Assembly (NCBI GenBank): GCA_035517695.1
Contig: DATIYI010000316.1
Location: 1 to 18,742 of the forward strand
Direction of reading: 5' to 3'
Source of the DNA: DATFVJ01 sp035517695
Lineage (GTDB): Bacteria; Actinomycetota; Actinomycetes; Streptosporangiales; Streptosporangiaceae
Length of the DNA stretch: 18,742 bases
Shown here: positions 1 to 7,159 of the stretch, in pieces
Layout of the letters: each line of letters opens with the position of its first letter
How positions within the stretch are numbered: position 1 is the first letter of the stretch
The notes under the pieces: generated by a model
Seen by the model: only the letters and a program-made list of their open reading frames with translations
Databases searched by the model: none
Told to the model about the DNA's origin: nothing
Translations under genes and position numbers: made by a program

Positions 1-14
1 TGGCGAGCGGTCAT
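1..14 (-). CDS. start of a further leftward gene (only the first codons visible)
   Basis: An ATG on the minus strand at 14-12 overlaps the TGA stop (13-11) of the helicase gene in an ATGA arrangement, the same junction used throughout this operon. Only about four codons (M-T-A-R) are visible before the window ends. The product is unknown. The call rests on the overlap pattern alone. Confidence 0.4.
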
Positions 15-1654
15 GGCTGCCACCGCTCGACGCGGTAGATGCGGGTGCTGTTGTGGGCGTCGGTGACGGCGCGTAGTACCAGTGGCGGCTCGCCGTGGAA
101 GCGGTCGACCTGCCCGGCGAGCATCTGGCCGAGCTTTTGCGGGGTCCGGGGCCGACGGCCCTTGCCATCGGTGATGTAGTCCCCGCCCCAGGGGTCAACA
201 TCGCGACCGGTCTGGTCCCGCTGGGCATCGCCGCTGGCCAGGACGTCGGCGACCCTTACCAGGCCGGGACCAAGGCGCTCCAGCCACCCGTCCAGGAACA
301 CCGCCCACTTGTGGTCTTCCTCGTCCATCGCGCGGACAGCATGCAGATTGGTCAGGAACCCGGTAATGCCGTGATGGCGCAGGAACCCGCCGGCGCCGTG
401 CGCCCACGGGGTGAACTGCCGCATCGGCGGCACAGTCGTGTCGCGGGGGGTACCGGCGGCAACCCAGCCGGCCACCAGGATGAGCAGCCGCCAGAGCAGC
501 TCGGCGCGGTGGGCCGGGTCCTTGATCCACCCCTGGAGGTCGGGGATCTGAAATCCGGTCCTGGTTTCGGGGTGCGGGGCCCTGGGCCTGAGCCGGACGC
601 AGACCGAGCGGGAGGCGATGTCGCCGCCGACACGCAGATTGTTCCCGGTGGCCATCCACAGCCGGTCGTTAGCCCAGGAGCCCATCCCGGACTTGCCCAG
701 GATGCGTGAGGACCACAGGGGGTTGGTGAGCAGGTTCGCCAGGATCGGCGAGGCGATCGCCTCGCCCTCGGCCAGGTTGTCAAAGATGACCGCGCCGGAC
801 TCCACGGTGAACGTGGAGGTGATGAGCTTCTCCAACTCGGCGTCGTTGTCCGCTGGCCAGGGCACCGTCTGCTGGCCCACCAGCAGCCCGATCAGGGCCG
901 ACAGCAGGCTCTTGCCCGAAGACGGCGCGGAGGCTGACAGGATCGCCAGGGGAACCAGCGCCCTCAGAGGGCGCCGAAGGAATGGCGTCACCATCAGGGC
1001 CACGTAGTTGGCCAGGGACGCGGCGTCCTCCCACTCGAAATCTCCCAGCAGCGTGGAGACCAGGAACGTCCGCGCCGCGGTCACCTGCCCCGCTGAGGGC
1101 GTCTCTGGGACCGGCGGCAGCGTGACGGTCGGGGAAAGGTACAGGCCGCTCGCCGGATCGTAGCCCGGGGACTGCAGCAGGCTCCAGTCCCGGCGCAGGA
1201 CTGGCGTGCCGATGATCCCGGCCAGCGTGGGTACGCTGGGCCACTCCGCACCTGCCAGCACCGCCGACAGCACCGCCGGGCCGGGTGTCGTCTCCTCCTC
1301 GCAGAACTCCGCCCGGCCCTTGTCGTCGCTGCGCGAGCGGAGCCGGTAGGTGTAGGTGTGCGCCGCCAGGAGGTGCGCCAGCAGCGGCGGGGTGACCGGC
1401 GTGGAGACCACCGGCAACGGCGCGTCCCCGTCTAGGTCAACCGCGAGGGTCCCCGAAACCCGCTCGATCCGCACGGGCCGGCCGGCCGTGACGTACAGAT
1501 CCGGGACCGCACCAGCGGCCAGGGCAGACTTCAGCTTGCGGATCGCGTCGGGACTGCCGGAAATCTCGATCCTCGGAACGCCATCCTGCCCGCCAGATGG
1601 CGGCGCGGCCCGTGCGGCGGCCGGGACAAGGTTAAGCACCGGGGCGCCGGTCAT
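11..1654 (-). CDS. SF3/AAA+-like helicase ATPase, probable replication helicase of the element
   Basis: A 547-aa protein with a P-loop ATPase core in its second half. Visible are a Walker A-like APSSGKS (about residues 243-249), a Walker B-like AVIFDNL (288-294), a sensor-1-like WMATGNN (333-339) and a possible arginine finger in SRSVCVRLRPR (about 348-358). The N-terminal ~190 residues are not recognised. This arrangement resembles the helicase half of phage/plasmid primase-helicase proteins (D5/P4-like), so I infer DNA unwinding at the element's origin. No primase motifs are visible here; the prim-pol domain is a separate gene at the other end of the operon. The ATG at 1654 overlaps the TGA of the preceding reading frame (ATGA), which favours this start. 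The exact helicase family is uncertain. Confidence 0.7.
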   Translation of the reverse strand: MTGAPVLNLVPAAARAAPPSGGQDGVPRIEISGSPDAIRKLKSALAAGAVPDLYVTAGRPVRIERVSGTLAVDLDGDAPLPVVSTPVTPPLLAHLLAAHTYTYRLRSRSDDKGRAEFCEEETTPGPAVLSAVLAGAEWPSVPTLAGIIGTPVLRRDWSLLQSPGYDPASGLYLSPTVTLPPVPETPSAGQVTAARTFLVSTLLGDFEWEDAASLANYVALMVTPFLRRPLRALVPLAILSASAPSSGKSLLSALIGLLVGQQTVPWPADNDAELEKLITSTFTVESGAVIFDNLAEGEAIASPILANLLTNPLWSSRILGKSGMGSWANDRLWMATGNNLRVGGDIASRSVCVRLRPRAPHPETRTGFQIPDLQGWIKDPAHRAELLWRLLILVAGWVAAGTPRDTTVPPMRQFTPWAHGAGGFLRHHGITGFLTNLHAVRAMDEEDHKWAVFLDGWLERLGPGLVRVADVLASGDAQRDQTGRDVDPWGGDYITDGKGRRPRTPQKLGQMLAGQVDRFHGEPPLVLRAVTDAHNSTRIYRVERWQP

Positions 1655-1954
1655 GCGGCGTTCCCGCGGGCGTCGCGGCGCGGCAGGCCGATTCCGGCGT
1701 TACTGCCGGAGCGGATGGCGGCGGCTATCCGGTCCGCGGTGTTCTCGGGGCTGGTGTGCACGGTCAGGTCACCCCACGCGCAGCAGCGGAGGAACCAGAT
1801 TGCGCCCTCTTGCCATTGGCCGGTGTCCTTGGCGGCGAAGCGGGACGTGCTGGCGATGGTGAGGGACGCGACCGGCCTTCCGGCGGGGTGTGGCTCAGCT
1901 CGGGGTCGCCGGTCAGGCTCAGGTGATGGTGGTGGGCTCGTTGGCCGTGGGGAT
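1651..1954 (-). pseudogene. ssb: degenerate single-stranded DNA-binding protein (ssb) remnant, split over three frames
   Basis: SSB-like OB-fold segments appear in order but in three frames. ANEPTTIT lies at about 1942-1919, followed directly by TGA in that frame. LTGDPELSHTPPEG lies in a second frame at about 1917-1876. RPVASLTIASTSRFAAKD, then GQWQEGAIWFLRCCAWGD, lie in a third frame from about 1877 to 1769. These match the usual order NE-TTVTVVGN, DDPELRYTPSG, PVASFRVAST, GEWKDGEALFLRCSVW of actinobacterial SSB. Each switch is equivalent to one missing base. No ATG or GTG precedes the first segment; an ATC sits where a start would be expected. An open frame at 2058-1651 (135 aa) contains only the C-terminal part behind an unrelated Pro/Arg-rich N-terminus, and it overlaps the helicase start by ATGA. 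The usual acidic SSB tail is absent. Most likely a pseudogene or a badly read gene. Confidence 0.7.
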
Positions 1955-2063
1955 CGTTCCTTTCGGTGCGGTAGGTGGCCTGTTCTCCTTGCTGACGATG
2001 GCCGCGATGTCGTCGTCGGCGGCTGCCGGGGCGACGACACACGATGGTGCACCCCCAATGCCG

Positions 2064-2097
2064 GATTGTTGCTATTTGTAATGACATACCAATACCA
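2064..2097 (-). promoter_or_regulatory. AT-rich patch, possible promoter
   Basis: A short AT-rich stretch between the excisionase-like gene and the ssb remnant stands out in otherwise very GC-rich DNA. On the minus strand it contains GGTATTGGTATG and then TACAAATAG, which could supply promoter elements for the helicase end of the operon. No consensus -35/-10 pair with clean spacing can be identified. Confidence 0.25.
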
Positions 2098-2146
2098 GGG
2101 CAGTTGCGTCGGGCGTGCGGCAGACCATCCCGGCTGGCCAGAGTCG

Positions 2147-2407
2147 TCACGACGAACGCCACCGCGTCATCGCCAAAGCACTGATCGCTGGTTGTGCGGC
2201 ATCACCGGCCAGGAACGCCTCAAGGTGCTGGCGGCTGATCAGCCTCCGGCGCCCAGCTTTCACTGACTGGAGCTGCCCGGTGCGAAGGAGATCATTGACC
2301 AGCTCGCGGCTGATGCCGAGCGCAGCAGCGGCCTCATCCGGACTGAAGGCCAACCGGAGCTCACTGGAGCCAGTGGCCGGGACATTGTTACCGCTCACTG
2401 GTGCCAT
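2147..2407 (-). CDS. excisionase-like helix-turn-helix DNA-binding protein
   Basis: An 86-aa protein with a MerR/excisionase-type winged helix-turn-helix of about 50 residues in its centre: FSPDEAAAALGISRELVNDL, then LLRTGQLQSVKAGRRRLISR, then HLEAFLAG. Proteins of this type bind DNA and act as recombination directionality factors or small regulators on integrative elements. I chose the ATG at 2407. A GTG three codons later has a better-spaced purine-rich upstream stretch (GGGA), and an ATG 45 codons upstream gives a 131-aa frame with an Arg-rich, unconserved-looking extension. The gene is separated from the upstream gene by about 140 bp. No integrase is in the window, so a role in excision is inference. 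Confidence 0.7.
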   Translation of the reverse strand: MAPVSGNNVPATGSSELRLAFSPDEAAAALGISRELVNDLLRTGQLQSVKAGRRRLISRQHLEAFLAGDAAQPAISALAMTRWRSS

Positions 2408-2550
2408 CCCTTCCGCGCAGAGCGCAGTGTTCGTTGACTGATGGGTAACCAAGGACCAAGGCCGTCCGGCCGCGGCCTGCCACTGCCCGCGCCAGGGTGC
2501 GGTGCCCCGCTCGGTTGAGAGGCTCCTCCGCTGCCGGGTCATTTGTGCCC

Positions 2551-3281
2551 CTATCCAGCCTCAGGCTGTTCGCCGTGGCGGGCAGGACGCTCCGGCGCCT
2601 TCGCCAGCGCGTCCCTCGACGTGCCCAGCTGCATGGCGAGCGCGGGCACCATGGCGTCACGGAGGCAGCCGACCTCCCGCAAGAACGCGGCGTCCTCGGC
2701 CAGGTCGGCGGCCCGCATGGTAGTCGGGCCGCTTCGTTTCCATCCCGGTTCGGCGCTTGCGTCAGGGAGGCCGATGCGATCATCGTCGCAGGACATCGGC
2801 GGAGCCCAGCCGCGCCGTAGCGCGTGCCTGCTCGCAGCTTCAGCGGCTTGCCGGCCCTGCGGATCCGGGCGCGATGACTCTCGTACCACAGCACGTTGTC
2901 GACTGCGGCGACGTGCCGCGCCAGCTCAGGCCGAACACTGCCGCGATCAGCGAAGGCACGCGCTATCTCGCGGGCGGGCGCGCCGGTCTCACGCTCGATC
3001 ACTTCGGGGTCCCAGCTGCGGTTCATCAGGGCCTGGATGCGCCGCTGAGTTCCTGCCGGGCTTGGCGTCGCCTGTTCCCGGCTTCCAGCTCGCGGCCCGT
3101 CGAACTGGTGCCTGCCGCCTGAATCGCGGCCAGTCCGGGGGGTGCGGCGGTCGCGGCTCGTCGCGGCGACCCGCTCCCCCGGGCCCTGCCCAGCCAGCAC
3201 GTCATAATTGGTGCTCACCTGGATGCTGCCCGACCCGGCCGCAGCCACGTGGCTTTGATGGTCCCGCCGCCGCCCGCTCAC
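2551..3281 (-). pseudogene. helix-turn-helix family protein with an internal -1 frame break
   Basis: The frame opens with GTG at 3281, coupled by GTGA to the upstream gene. It carries a low-complexity N-terminus and then a helix-turn-helix region (RRIQALMNRSWDPEVIERET, then GAPAREIARAFADRG). Near 2830-2850 the conserved sequence moves to another frame: RHALRRGWAPPMSCDDD, then AADLAEDAAFLREVG, then AMQLGTSRDALAKA, ending at TAG 2553-2551. The halves line up with a recurring actinobacterial family whose hallmark is 'GWAPPLAWDDD' followed by a second DNA-binding-like segment. The switch equals one missing base (KLR followed by SRHAL). Without it, the first frame runs as a 297-residue ORF whose tail, down to 2388 and into the next gene, looks unlike a protein. 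It could be a real frameshift, a sequencing error or programmed frameshifting. Confidence 0.65.
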
Positions 3282-3688
3282 GACCCACCTGCCCTCTCAG
3301 CCGGGCGGTCTTCGGCTCCCGGGTGAGCGGCCTTGAGCCCGGAACATGCGTTGTGCGCGGTGTCGAGGGCATCTGCCAGGGCAGACCCGCCCATAGCCGC
3401 GAGTGTCAGCGAATCCGTGACGCCCTTGACGTACCGTTCAGGCGCTTGCCCTGAATCGTGTGCGATCCGGCCAGCTGCGTACTCGAGCTCTAGCCATGCC
3501 GAGAGCTGGCCGAAGAGCTGCGGCAGCCGCTGGGCCATGACCTTGAGGCGGGCGATCACGTCGTAAAGATCGCCTGGGTACTCCAGAGCGTCGGGCGTCA
3601 GGTGGTTGAGCGCCCGGATGGACTCGGCGGCCCGGTCGGCCAGGTCGCGCGGCTGCGGGCGGTCAGCTATGTCGTCGCCGGACATCAC
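3278..3688 (-). CDS. small helical protein of unknown function (copy 1 of 2 in the window)
   Basis: A 136-aa protein, mostly predicted helix, without a signal peptide or membrane segment. Its core at about residues 44-118 (including MAQRLPQLFGQLSAWLELEY, then AAG) aligns with the gene at 12462-12947 (MSRLGQLAGQLAGWLSRELA, then AG), so the two are paralogues. I do not recognise a function. The GTG at 3688 overlaps the TGA of the GIY-YIG gene (GTGA) and has GGAGG seven bases upstream. An ATG one codon later (TGATG) is also possible. Its own stop overlaps the GTG of the next gene, so all three should be translationally coupled. Confidence 0.75.
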   Translation of the reverse strand: MMSGDDIADRPQPRDLADRAAESIRALNHLTPDALEYPGDLYDVIARLKVMAQRLPQLFGQLSAWLELEYAAGRIAHDSGQAPERYVKGVTDSLTLAAMGGSALADALDTAHNACSGLKAAHPGAEDRPAERAGGS

Positions 3689-4470
3689 TCACCCGCCTCC
3701 AGTTCGGCCTGCCGGCCTCTGGCGGTCCGGGGTGCGCCCTCGTCCCGGATGATCGGTGCCGTACTAATGCCAGCCAGGCGGCGGATGGCGTCGGCGAGGT
3801 ACTGGCGGGGTATCGCCCCGCGCTGCCCGGCCCTGATGTAGCTGGCCAGGGGATCGCCGATCTTTGCGCGCGGCTCGTCGGCTCCGGCCTGCTGGTCGTG
3901 GCCGTCGGCCTGGTCGCGGGGAGCCGGGTTGCCGGGTCCGTAAGCGCCATCCGGCACGGGCGCGGACGCATGGTCGCCCGGATGCACCGTCCAGTGGAAG
4001 GTGGCCTTCATGGTGGCGGGCGGATCGAGCCTGGCAGTGTCTGCTTCGGGCGCGCGCTTCGGCTCTGCTGGTCGAGGCTGCCCGGGCTCGTAGCCACTGG
4101 TCGCGTAGACGGCGTCGGCCGCCCTCACCGTCCTGCCGGATTCCGCATCTGCCGCGCCGGCCTGGTCGATTCTCTTGGGCATCTTTCTTTCCTCTCTCGG
4201 CTTCACGCCGCATTGCGGGCAGCGTCGTCTGAGGCCGCCCATGTTCTTGATCTGCCGCTCACGGGCCCTGGTCCCCTGCCATGTCCGCGCTAAGGTCCAC
4301 GTGATCCGGGCTGCCTTCGCCACCTGCAAGAGGCGAGCACCATTACCTGACTCGTGCTCGGCAAGGCGCCCCTTGAGGTCCGTGGTGAATCCGAGATAGT
4401 GGGCCGCGTGCTTATAGGGCTCAGAGAAATGCAGGAGATAACAAGTCCCCTGGACATCGAAACTGCTCAT
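3685..4470 (-). CDS. GIY-YIG nuclease-domain protein with a long disordered C-terminus
   Basis: A 261-aa protein. The N-terminal ~85 residues form a GIY-YIG-like domain: CYLLHF (10-15) and HYLGFT (24-29) stand for the two strand motifs, followed by DLKGRLAEH with the expected Arg (R35) and a Glu in RARERQIKN (E71). A CPQC pair follows at about 84-87. The remaining ~170 residues are rich in Pro, Ala, Asp and Arg and look disordered until a short helical end. Family members cleave DNA in repair, restriction or homing; here a role in element replication or processing is inference. The ATG at 4470 overlaps the stop of the RRQRL gene (ATGA); a longer frame upstream to 4710 overlaps that gene and is rejected. 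Catalytic competence is unproven, because the second motif reads YLG rather than YIG. Confidence 0.75.
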   Translation of the reverse strand: MSSFDVQGTCYLLHFSEPYKHAAHYLGFTTDLKGRLAEHESGNGARLLQVAKAARITWTLARTWQGTRARERQIKNMGGLRRRCPQCGVKPREERKMPKRIDQAGAADAESGRTVRAADAVYATSGYEPGQPRPAEPKRAPEADTARLDPPATMKATFHWTVHPGDHASAPVPDGAYGPGNPAPRDQADGHDQQAGADEPRAKIGDPLASYIRAGQRGAIPRQYLADAIRRLAGISTAPIIRDEGAPRTARGRQAELEAGE

Positions 4471-4904
4471 GGCTCTGGCTCGTGTTCCGCGCGGGATTCC
4501 GGCCGCCGTATGCCTTCCGCGCAATCCGGGCACTCTCCAAGTGAAATCGGAATGCAATACGTCTTCTCGGTCTGGCAGGTGGGGCAGGTCCGCCGGGTAC
4601 GTAATGCCTTGCCGATGGCTTCGAGCTGGGCCGTTGTTGCCGTGCGCTTCGGCTTGGCGTGCTCTTCCTCGTAGAGGTAGGCGGCGCGACGTTGCCGTCG
4701 GTGACGCCACAGGATCTGCGCCGCGATGTCCTGCCCGCCGGGCCGCAGACCGCGTTCCCGGAGCTGCCGCCTGGTCAGCAGGCCCTTGGGCGCGCAGTGG
4801 TACGGGTAAGTGGGCAGCCCATGCCGCTCGCCATCAGGGTCGTAGAGGTCAACGAAGGTGCCACTGCTGCGCAACTCGTCCAGGTAGGCCACCCCGCGGA
4901 TCAT
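4467..4904 (-). CDS. RRQRL-motif zinc-binding protein
   Basis: A 145-aa basic protein containing TRRQLRERGLRPGGQD (about 44-59), the family's RRQ-L signature, then an Arg-rich helix with AAYLYEEEHAKPKRTAT. A Cys cluster follows (C107, C110, C117, C125, C128), which could bind zinc as CPTC...C...CPDC. Such proteins recur in actinobacterial integrative elements; their biochemical role is not known to me. The ATG at 4904 overlaps the TGA of the 56-aa gene (ATGA), which selects this start over an upstream open extension reaching 5111. The stop overlaps the GIY-YIG start. Confidence 0.8.
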   Translation of the reverse strand: MIRGVAYLDELRSSGTFVDLYDPDGERHGLPTYPYHCAPKGLLTRRQLRERGLRPGGQDIAAQILWRHRRQRRAAYLYEEEHAKPKRTATTAQLEAIGKALRTRRTCPTCQTEKTYCIPISLGECPDCAEGIRRPESRAEHEPEP

Positions 4905-5071
4905 CGCTGGCCATCTCCGGAGCGGATCCGGGCCTCGAGGTAGACGCGGACCAGTCGTGATGCGCCGCGGTCTGGATAGGCCTGGGAAATGGCCAGGACG
5001 GTGATGACCTCGGAGAGGCGCTCGGCGGTCTCCCGGCATTCGTCCTCGGTGCCGTGCAGTCGGATCTTCAT
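4901..5071 (-). CDS. 56-aa conserved-looking small protein
   Basis: A short frame from ATG 5071 to TGA 4901, beginning MKIRLHGTEDECRETAERLS and ending in a stretch containing YPDRGASRLVRVYLEARI. Both ends overlap neighbours by ATGA, so the frame sits exactly in the gap between two recognised genes, which is strong evidence that it is translated. The alternating strand-helix-strand look suggests a small alpha/beta fold. Its function is unknown. I recall similar short proteins ending in 'SRLVRVYLE' beside RRQRL-type genes in actinobacterial elements, but cannot check this here. Confidence 0.75.
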   Translation of the reverse strand: MKIRLHGTEDECRETAERLSEVITVLAISQAYPDRGASRLVRVYLEARIRSGDGQR

Positions 5072-5688
5072 GCGATCTCGGCCTCCCTGCCGCCAGGCCG
5101 CGCTGCTTCAATTCCGGCGCGCATCCGGGCTTGGACGTTCCAGTGGCGGATGTCCGTGATGGCCGGAGCGGATTCGGTGAACCCGGCCGCGGCCAGGCGC
5201 TGCGCTGTTTCCTCTGCGAGACTCAGCTGAGCCGGGGCCTGGTTCTCGGGACGCTCTTTCTCCGCGCTGATCCGGCGCTCGCGGAGATCCCAGAGGGCGC
5301 TATCGGCCGGGTCCAGCACCCGGGCATCAGCGATGAGCCGAGCCGCGCGGTCGTAATCACCCGCGCGCCAGGCCAGGCCGGCGTGGTAGTCGGCATCCTG
5401 GGCGAGCCGGGCCAGCACGCCTGAGTCGGCGGGCTCGGGCAGCGGGCCTCCGCACGGCGGGGTCCGGGCGCTGACGAAACGCCGGGTGCCGTGCTGGTAG
5501 ACAGCGGTCCGATTGCCCGTCGCGTCCTGGCTGCGGGTTACTGCCTGCAGGCCGCAGGTGCGGCAGGTCTTGTCCTCGTCCCAGGAATGATGGCGCGGCG
5601 GCTTGGCCGCGGCGAGTTGACTGGCGGGCTGGCGCGCCGCCGGCTCGCCGCGCGGGGACAGTTCACGGAAGGCAGCGCGCCTGCTCAT
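5068..5688 (-). CDS. protein of unknown function with a short Cys motif and TPR-like helices
   Basis: A 206-aa protein. The N-terminus is basic and Ala/Pro-rich. A CRTCG motif lies near residues 42-46, and a second Cys occurs in TPPCGG, about 33 residues on; together they could form a partial zinc site. The middle (about 90-140, including AGDYDRAARLIADARVLDP) reads like one TPR-type helical hairpin. The C-terminal part has a conserved-looking NVQARMRAGIEAA. The function is unknown. The ATG at 5688 overlaps the stop of the upstream HTH gene (ATGA), and the stop overlaps the 56-aa gene. Confidence 0.7.
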   Translation of the reverse strand: MSRRAAFRELSPRGEPAARQPASQLAAAKPPRHHSWDEDKTCRTCGLQAVTRSQDATGNRTAVYQHGTRRFVSARTPPCGGPLPEPADSGVLARLAQDADYHAGLAWRAGDYDRAARLIADARVLDPADSALWDLRERRISAEKERPENQAPAQLSLAEETAQRLAAAGFTESAPAITDIRHWNVQARMRAGIEAARPGGREAEIA

Positions 5689-6077
5689 GCCACGCCGCCG
5701 AAACTGAGCTGATCAGCCGTCCGGCCCGCGCACGTGGCATAGCGCCAGTGCTCATCGGGCTGGTAGCCGGGCTCGTCGACGAGGTCATCGTCAAGCCCAG
5801 CCGGGCAGCACCAGTCGTTGCGGGCCGCCCGGCTCCGTGCCCGCGTTGCTGCGCGCCGCTGATGAAGCGTGCTTTCGGGCGCCCGGAGATCCCACCAGGA
5901 TTCGTAGAGGAACACGGCGCGGGCGCGGAACTCAGGGGTGATGACTTTCGTCTGGCCGGTGAGGATTCGCTGGACGACATGCGGTGGCACCTGCAGGGCT
6001 CCGGCTATCCTGGCACCGGAGTGGCCCAGGGCCACCAGTGCCCGCAGCCTGAGCCGGATTCCATTGGCATCAGTCAC
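5685..6077 (-). CDS. helix-turn-helix family protein (paralogue of the broken gene at 2551-3281)
   Basis: A 130-aa protein with an N-terminal helix-turn-helix (about residues 9-42: LRLRALVALGHSGARIAGAL, then QVPPHVVQRILTG). It is followed by an 'ALYDELWD'-like segment (AVFLYESWWDLRAPE) and the family's second hallmark, CCPAGLDDDLVDEP. It is intact, unlike its relative downstream, and lacks that copy's second C-terminal DNA-binding-like segment. Likely a DNA-binding protein of the element; the target is unknown. The GTG start at 6077 has AAGGAGG seven bases upstream, a strong ribosome binding site. It overlaps the end of the upstream gene by eight bases. Confidence 0.8.
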   Translation of the reverse strand: MTDANGIRLRLRALVALGHSGARIAGALQVPPHVVQRILTGQTKVITPEFRARAVFLYESWWDLRAPESTLHQRRAATRARSRAARNDWCCPAGLDDDLVDEPGYQPDEHWRYATCAGRTADQLSFGGVA

Positions 6078-6369
6078 GGCGCAGCCTCCTTAGCGAACAG
6101 GGCCCCCAGGACTTGCAGCGGTAATCTCCGGCTCGGATCTGCGCAGCAGGGCCGTCCCGAGGCTGTCGCCGGCGCGCGCAGTTGTCGCGTGCGTGCTTGA
6201 TCAGCCGGGCTGCCCTTTCGGATATCTGGGTTGTCCGGGTGAGCCCGGACAGGTGGTCAGCTTCTTGAGCCGACCGGTCGTGGCGGCTGAAGGGAATGCC
6301 TGGGGTCTGATCCACGCCCTTGGGTCCGGCCTTGGCCGGTATCAGGGCGTCGTCAACACGGGCAGTCAT
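6070..6369 (-). CDS. small protein of unknown function
   Basis: A 99-aa basic protein with a helical segment around ISERAARLIKHARDNCARRR. I do not recognise a family with confidence. The ATG at 6369 follows the stop of the prim-pol gene by one base (TGA-G-ATG), with a purine-rich AGGCGGG upstream. A GTG five codons earlier would overlap the prim-pol end and is the alternative start. The 3' end overlaps the following HTH gene by eight bases, consistent with coupling. Confidence 0.65.
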   Translation of the reverse strand: MTARVDDALIPAKAGPKGVDQTPGIPFSRHDRSAQEADHLSGLTRTTQISERAARLIKHARDNCARRRQPRDGPAAQIRAGDYRCKSWGPCSLRRLRRD

Positions 6370-6370
6370 C

Positions 6371-7159
6371 TCAGCCCGCCTCACCCTGGAAAGGGCGGCT
6401 GGCGGTCTTCCGGGCTGAGTCGAGGGTCCGGTCGATCTCGCGCTTGGTCAGGCCGATGGACAGGGCAGCATCGGCGAGGCAGTCCGGGTCCTGCCCGGCT
6501 TCGGCCACACGGCAGGCGGCGTAGAACAGCCCGTCATTGCGGTTATGGTCGGCCTCCTGGAGCCGGCTGACCCAGCGCGCCAGCCGGTCAGCGTCCGTGC
6601 TGCTGCCGCTGGTGGCTGGCTCGCGGCGCTCGCGCTGGGGCTCCAGGAAGTCCCGGACGGCCTGCCAGCTCAGCCCGCCGGCGTCTGCCCCGTGCGTGAC
6701 TACCTCGTAGGCCCGGCCGTTTACGCGGCTGGGCGGGGCGAGGACGTAGCCGCCAGCGCCGCGGAAGTCGATGTGATGCCGCGGGAGACGGCCGTTGCGC
6801 TGGCCGCTGCCCGCGAAGTAGGCATGCGCCCCGTTGCTCGGCGTCCGGATGATCGCCGCCGCGTCCGGGACGATCCCGGCCTGGCGGAGCTGCCGGAAGG
6901 CGCCGAAGCCATTGCCGGCCGCACCGTGATTGTCGATGTCCAGCACGTCCGGGCCGGGAGCTCCGGTGGCGATGCCGACGTTGCGCTCTGGGTTCTTCGA
7001 CCACCACCAGGCGATCTTGCCGGGGTCGGTGGTCGCGTCATGAAGCCCGTTCCGGGTGGCCGGGATCTTGTCGCCGGTCCGGCACGGGAACACCGGCCAG
7101 CCGACGCCCGCGTAGCGCTGGGCTGCTTGCTCCGCCCAGTTCAGCTCGCGCGCGCTCAT
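6371..7159 (-). CDS. bifunctional DNA primase/polymerase (prim-pol) domain protein
   Basis: A 262-aa protein carrying an archaeo-eukaryotic primase-type prim-pol domain. Visible motifs are the fold's start (AQRYAGVGWPVFPCRTGDK, about 14-31), the metal-binding DxD in DVLDIDNHG (D74, D76), the His-containing SNGAHAYF motif (108-115) and the third Asp in DFRGAGGYVLAPPS (131-144). Such enzymes synthesise primers and can extend DNA. Here the C-terminal ~80 residues are a short helical tail, not a helicase, so the helicase at 11-1654 is its likely partner. The ATG at 7159 overlaps the TGA of the 37-aa frame (ATGA). A longer frame to 7255 runs into that small gene and is rejected. Confidence 0.9.
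   Translation of the reverse strand: MSARELNWAEQAAQRYAGVGWPVFPCRTGDKIPATRNGLHDATTDPGKIAWWWSKNPERNVGIATGAPGPDVLDIDNHGAAGNGFGAFRQLRQAGIVPDAAAIIRTPSNGAHAYFAGSGQRNGRLPRHHIDFRGAGGYVLAPPSRVNGRAYEVVTHGADAGGLSWQAVRDFLEPQRERREPATSGSSTDADRLARWVSRLQEADHNRNDGLFYAACRVAEAGQDPDCLADAALSIGLTKREIDRTLDSARKTASRPFQGEAG

Noticed and set aside
3038..3281. Low-complexity N-terminus of the broken HTH gene as a separate gene
   Set aside because: It is continuous with the helix-turn-helix part and is coupled by GTGA to the gene before it.
2543..3454. 303-aa rightward open frame
   Set aside because: It lies antisense to the coupled leftward genes, is Arg/Pro/Ser-rich, and matches no family pattern; high GC makes such frames common.
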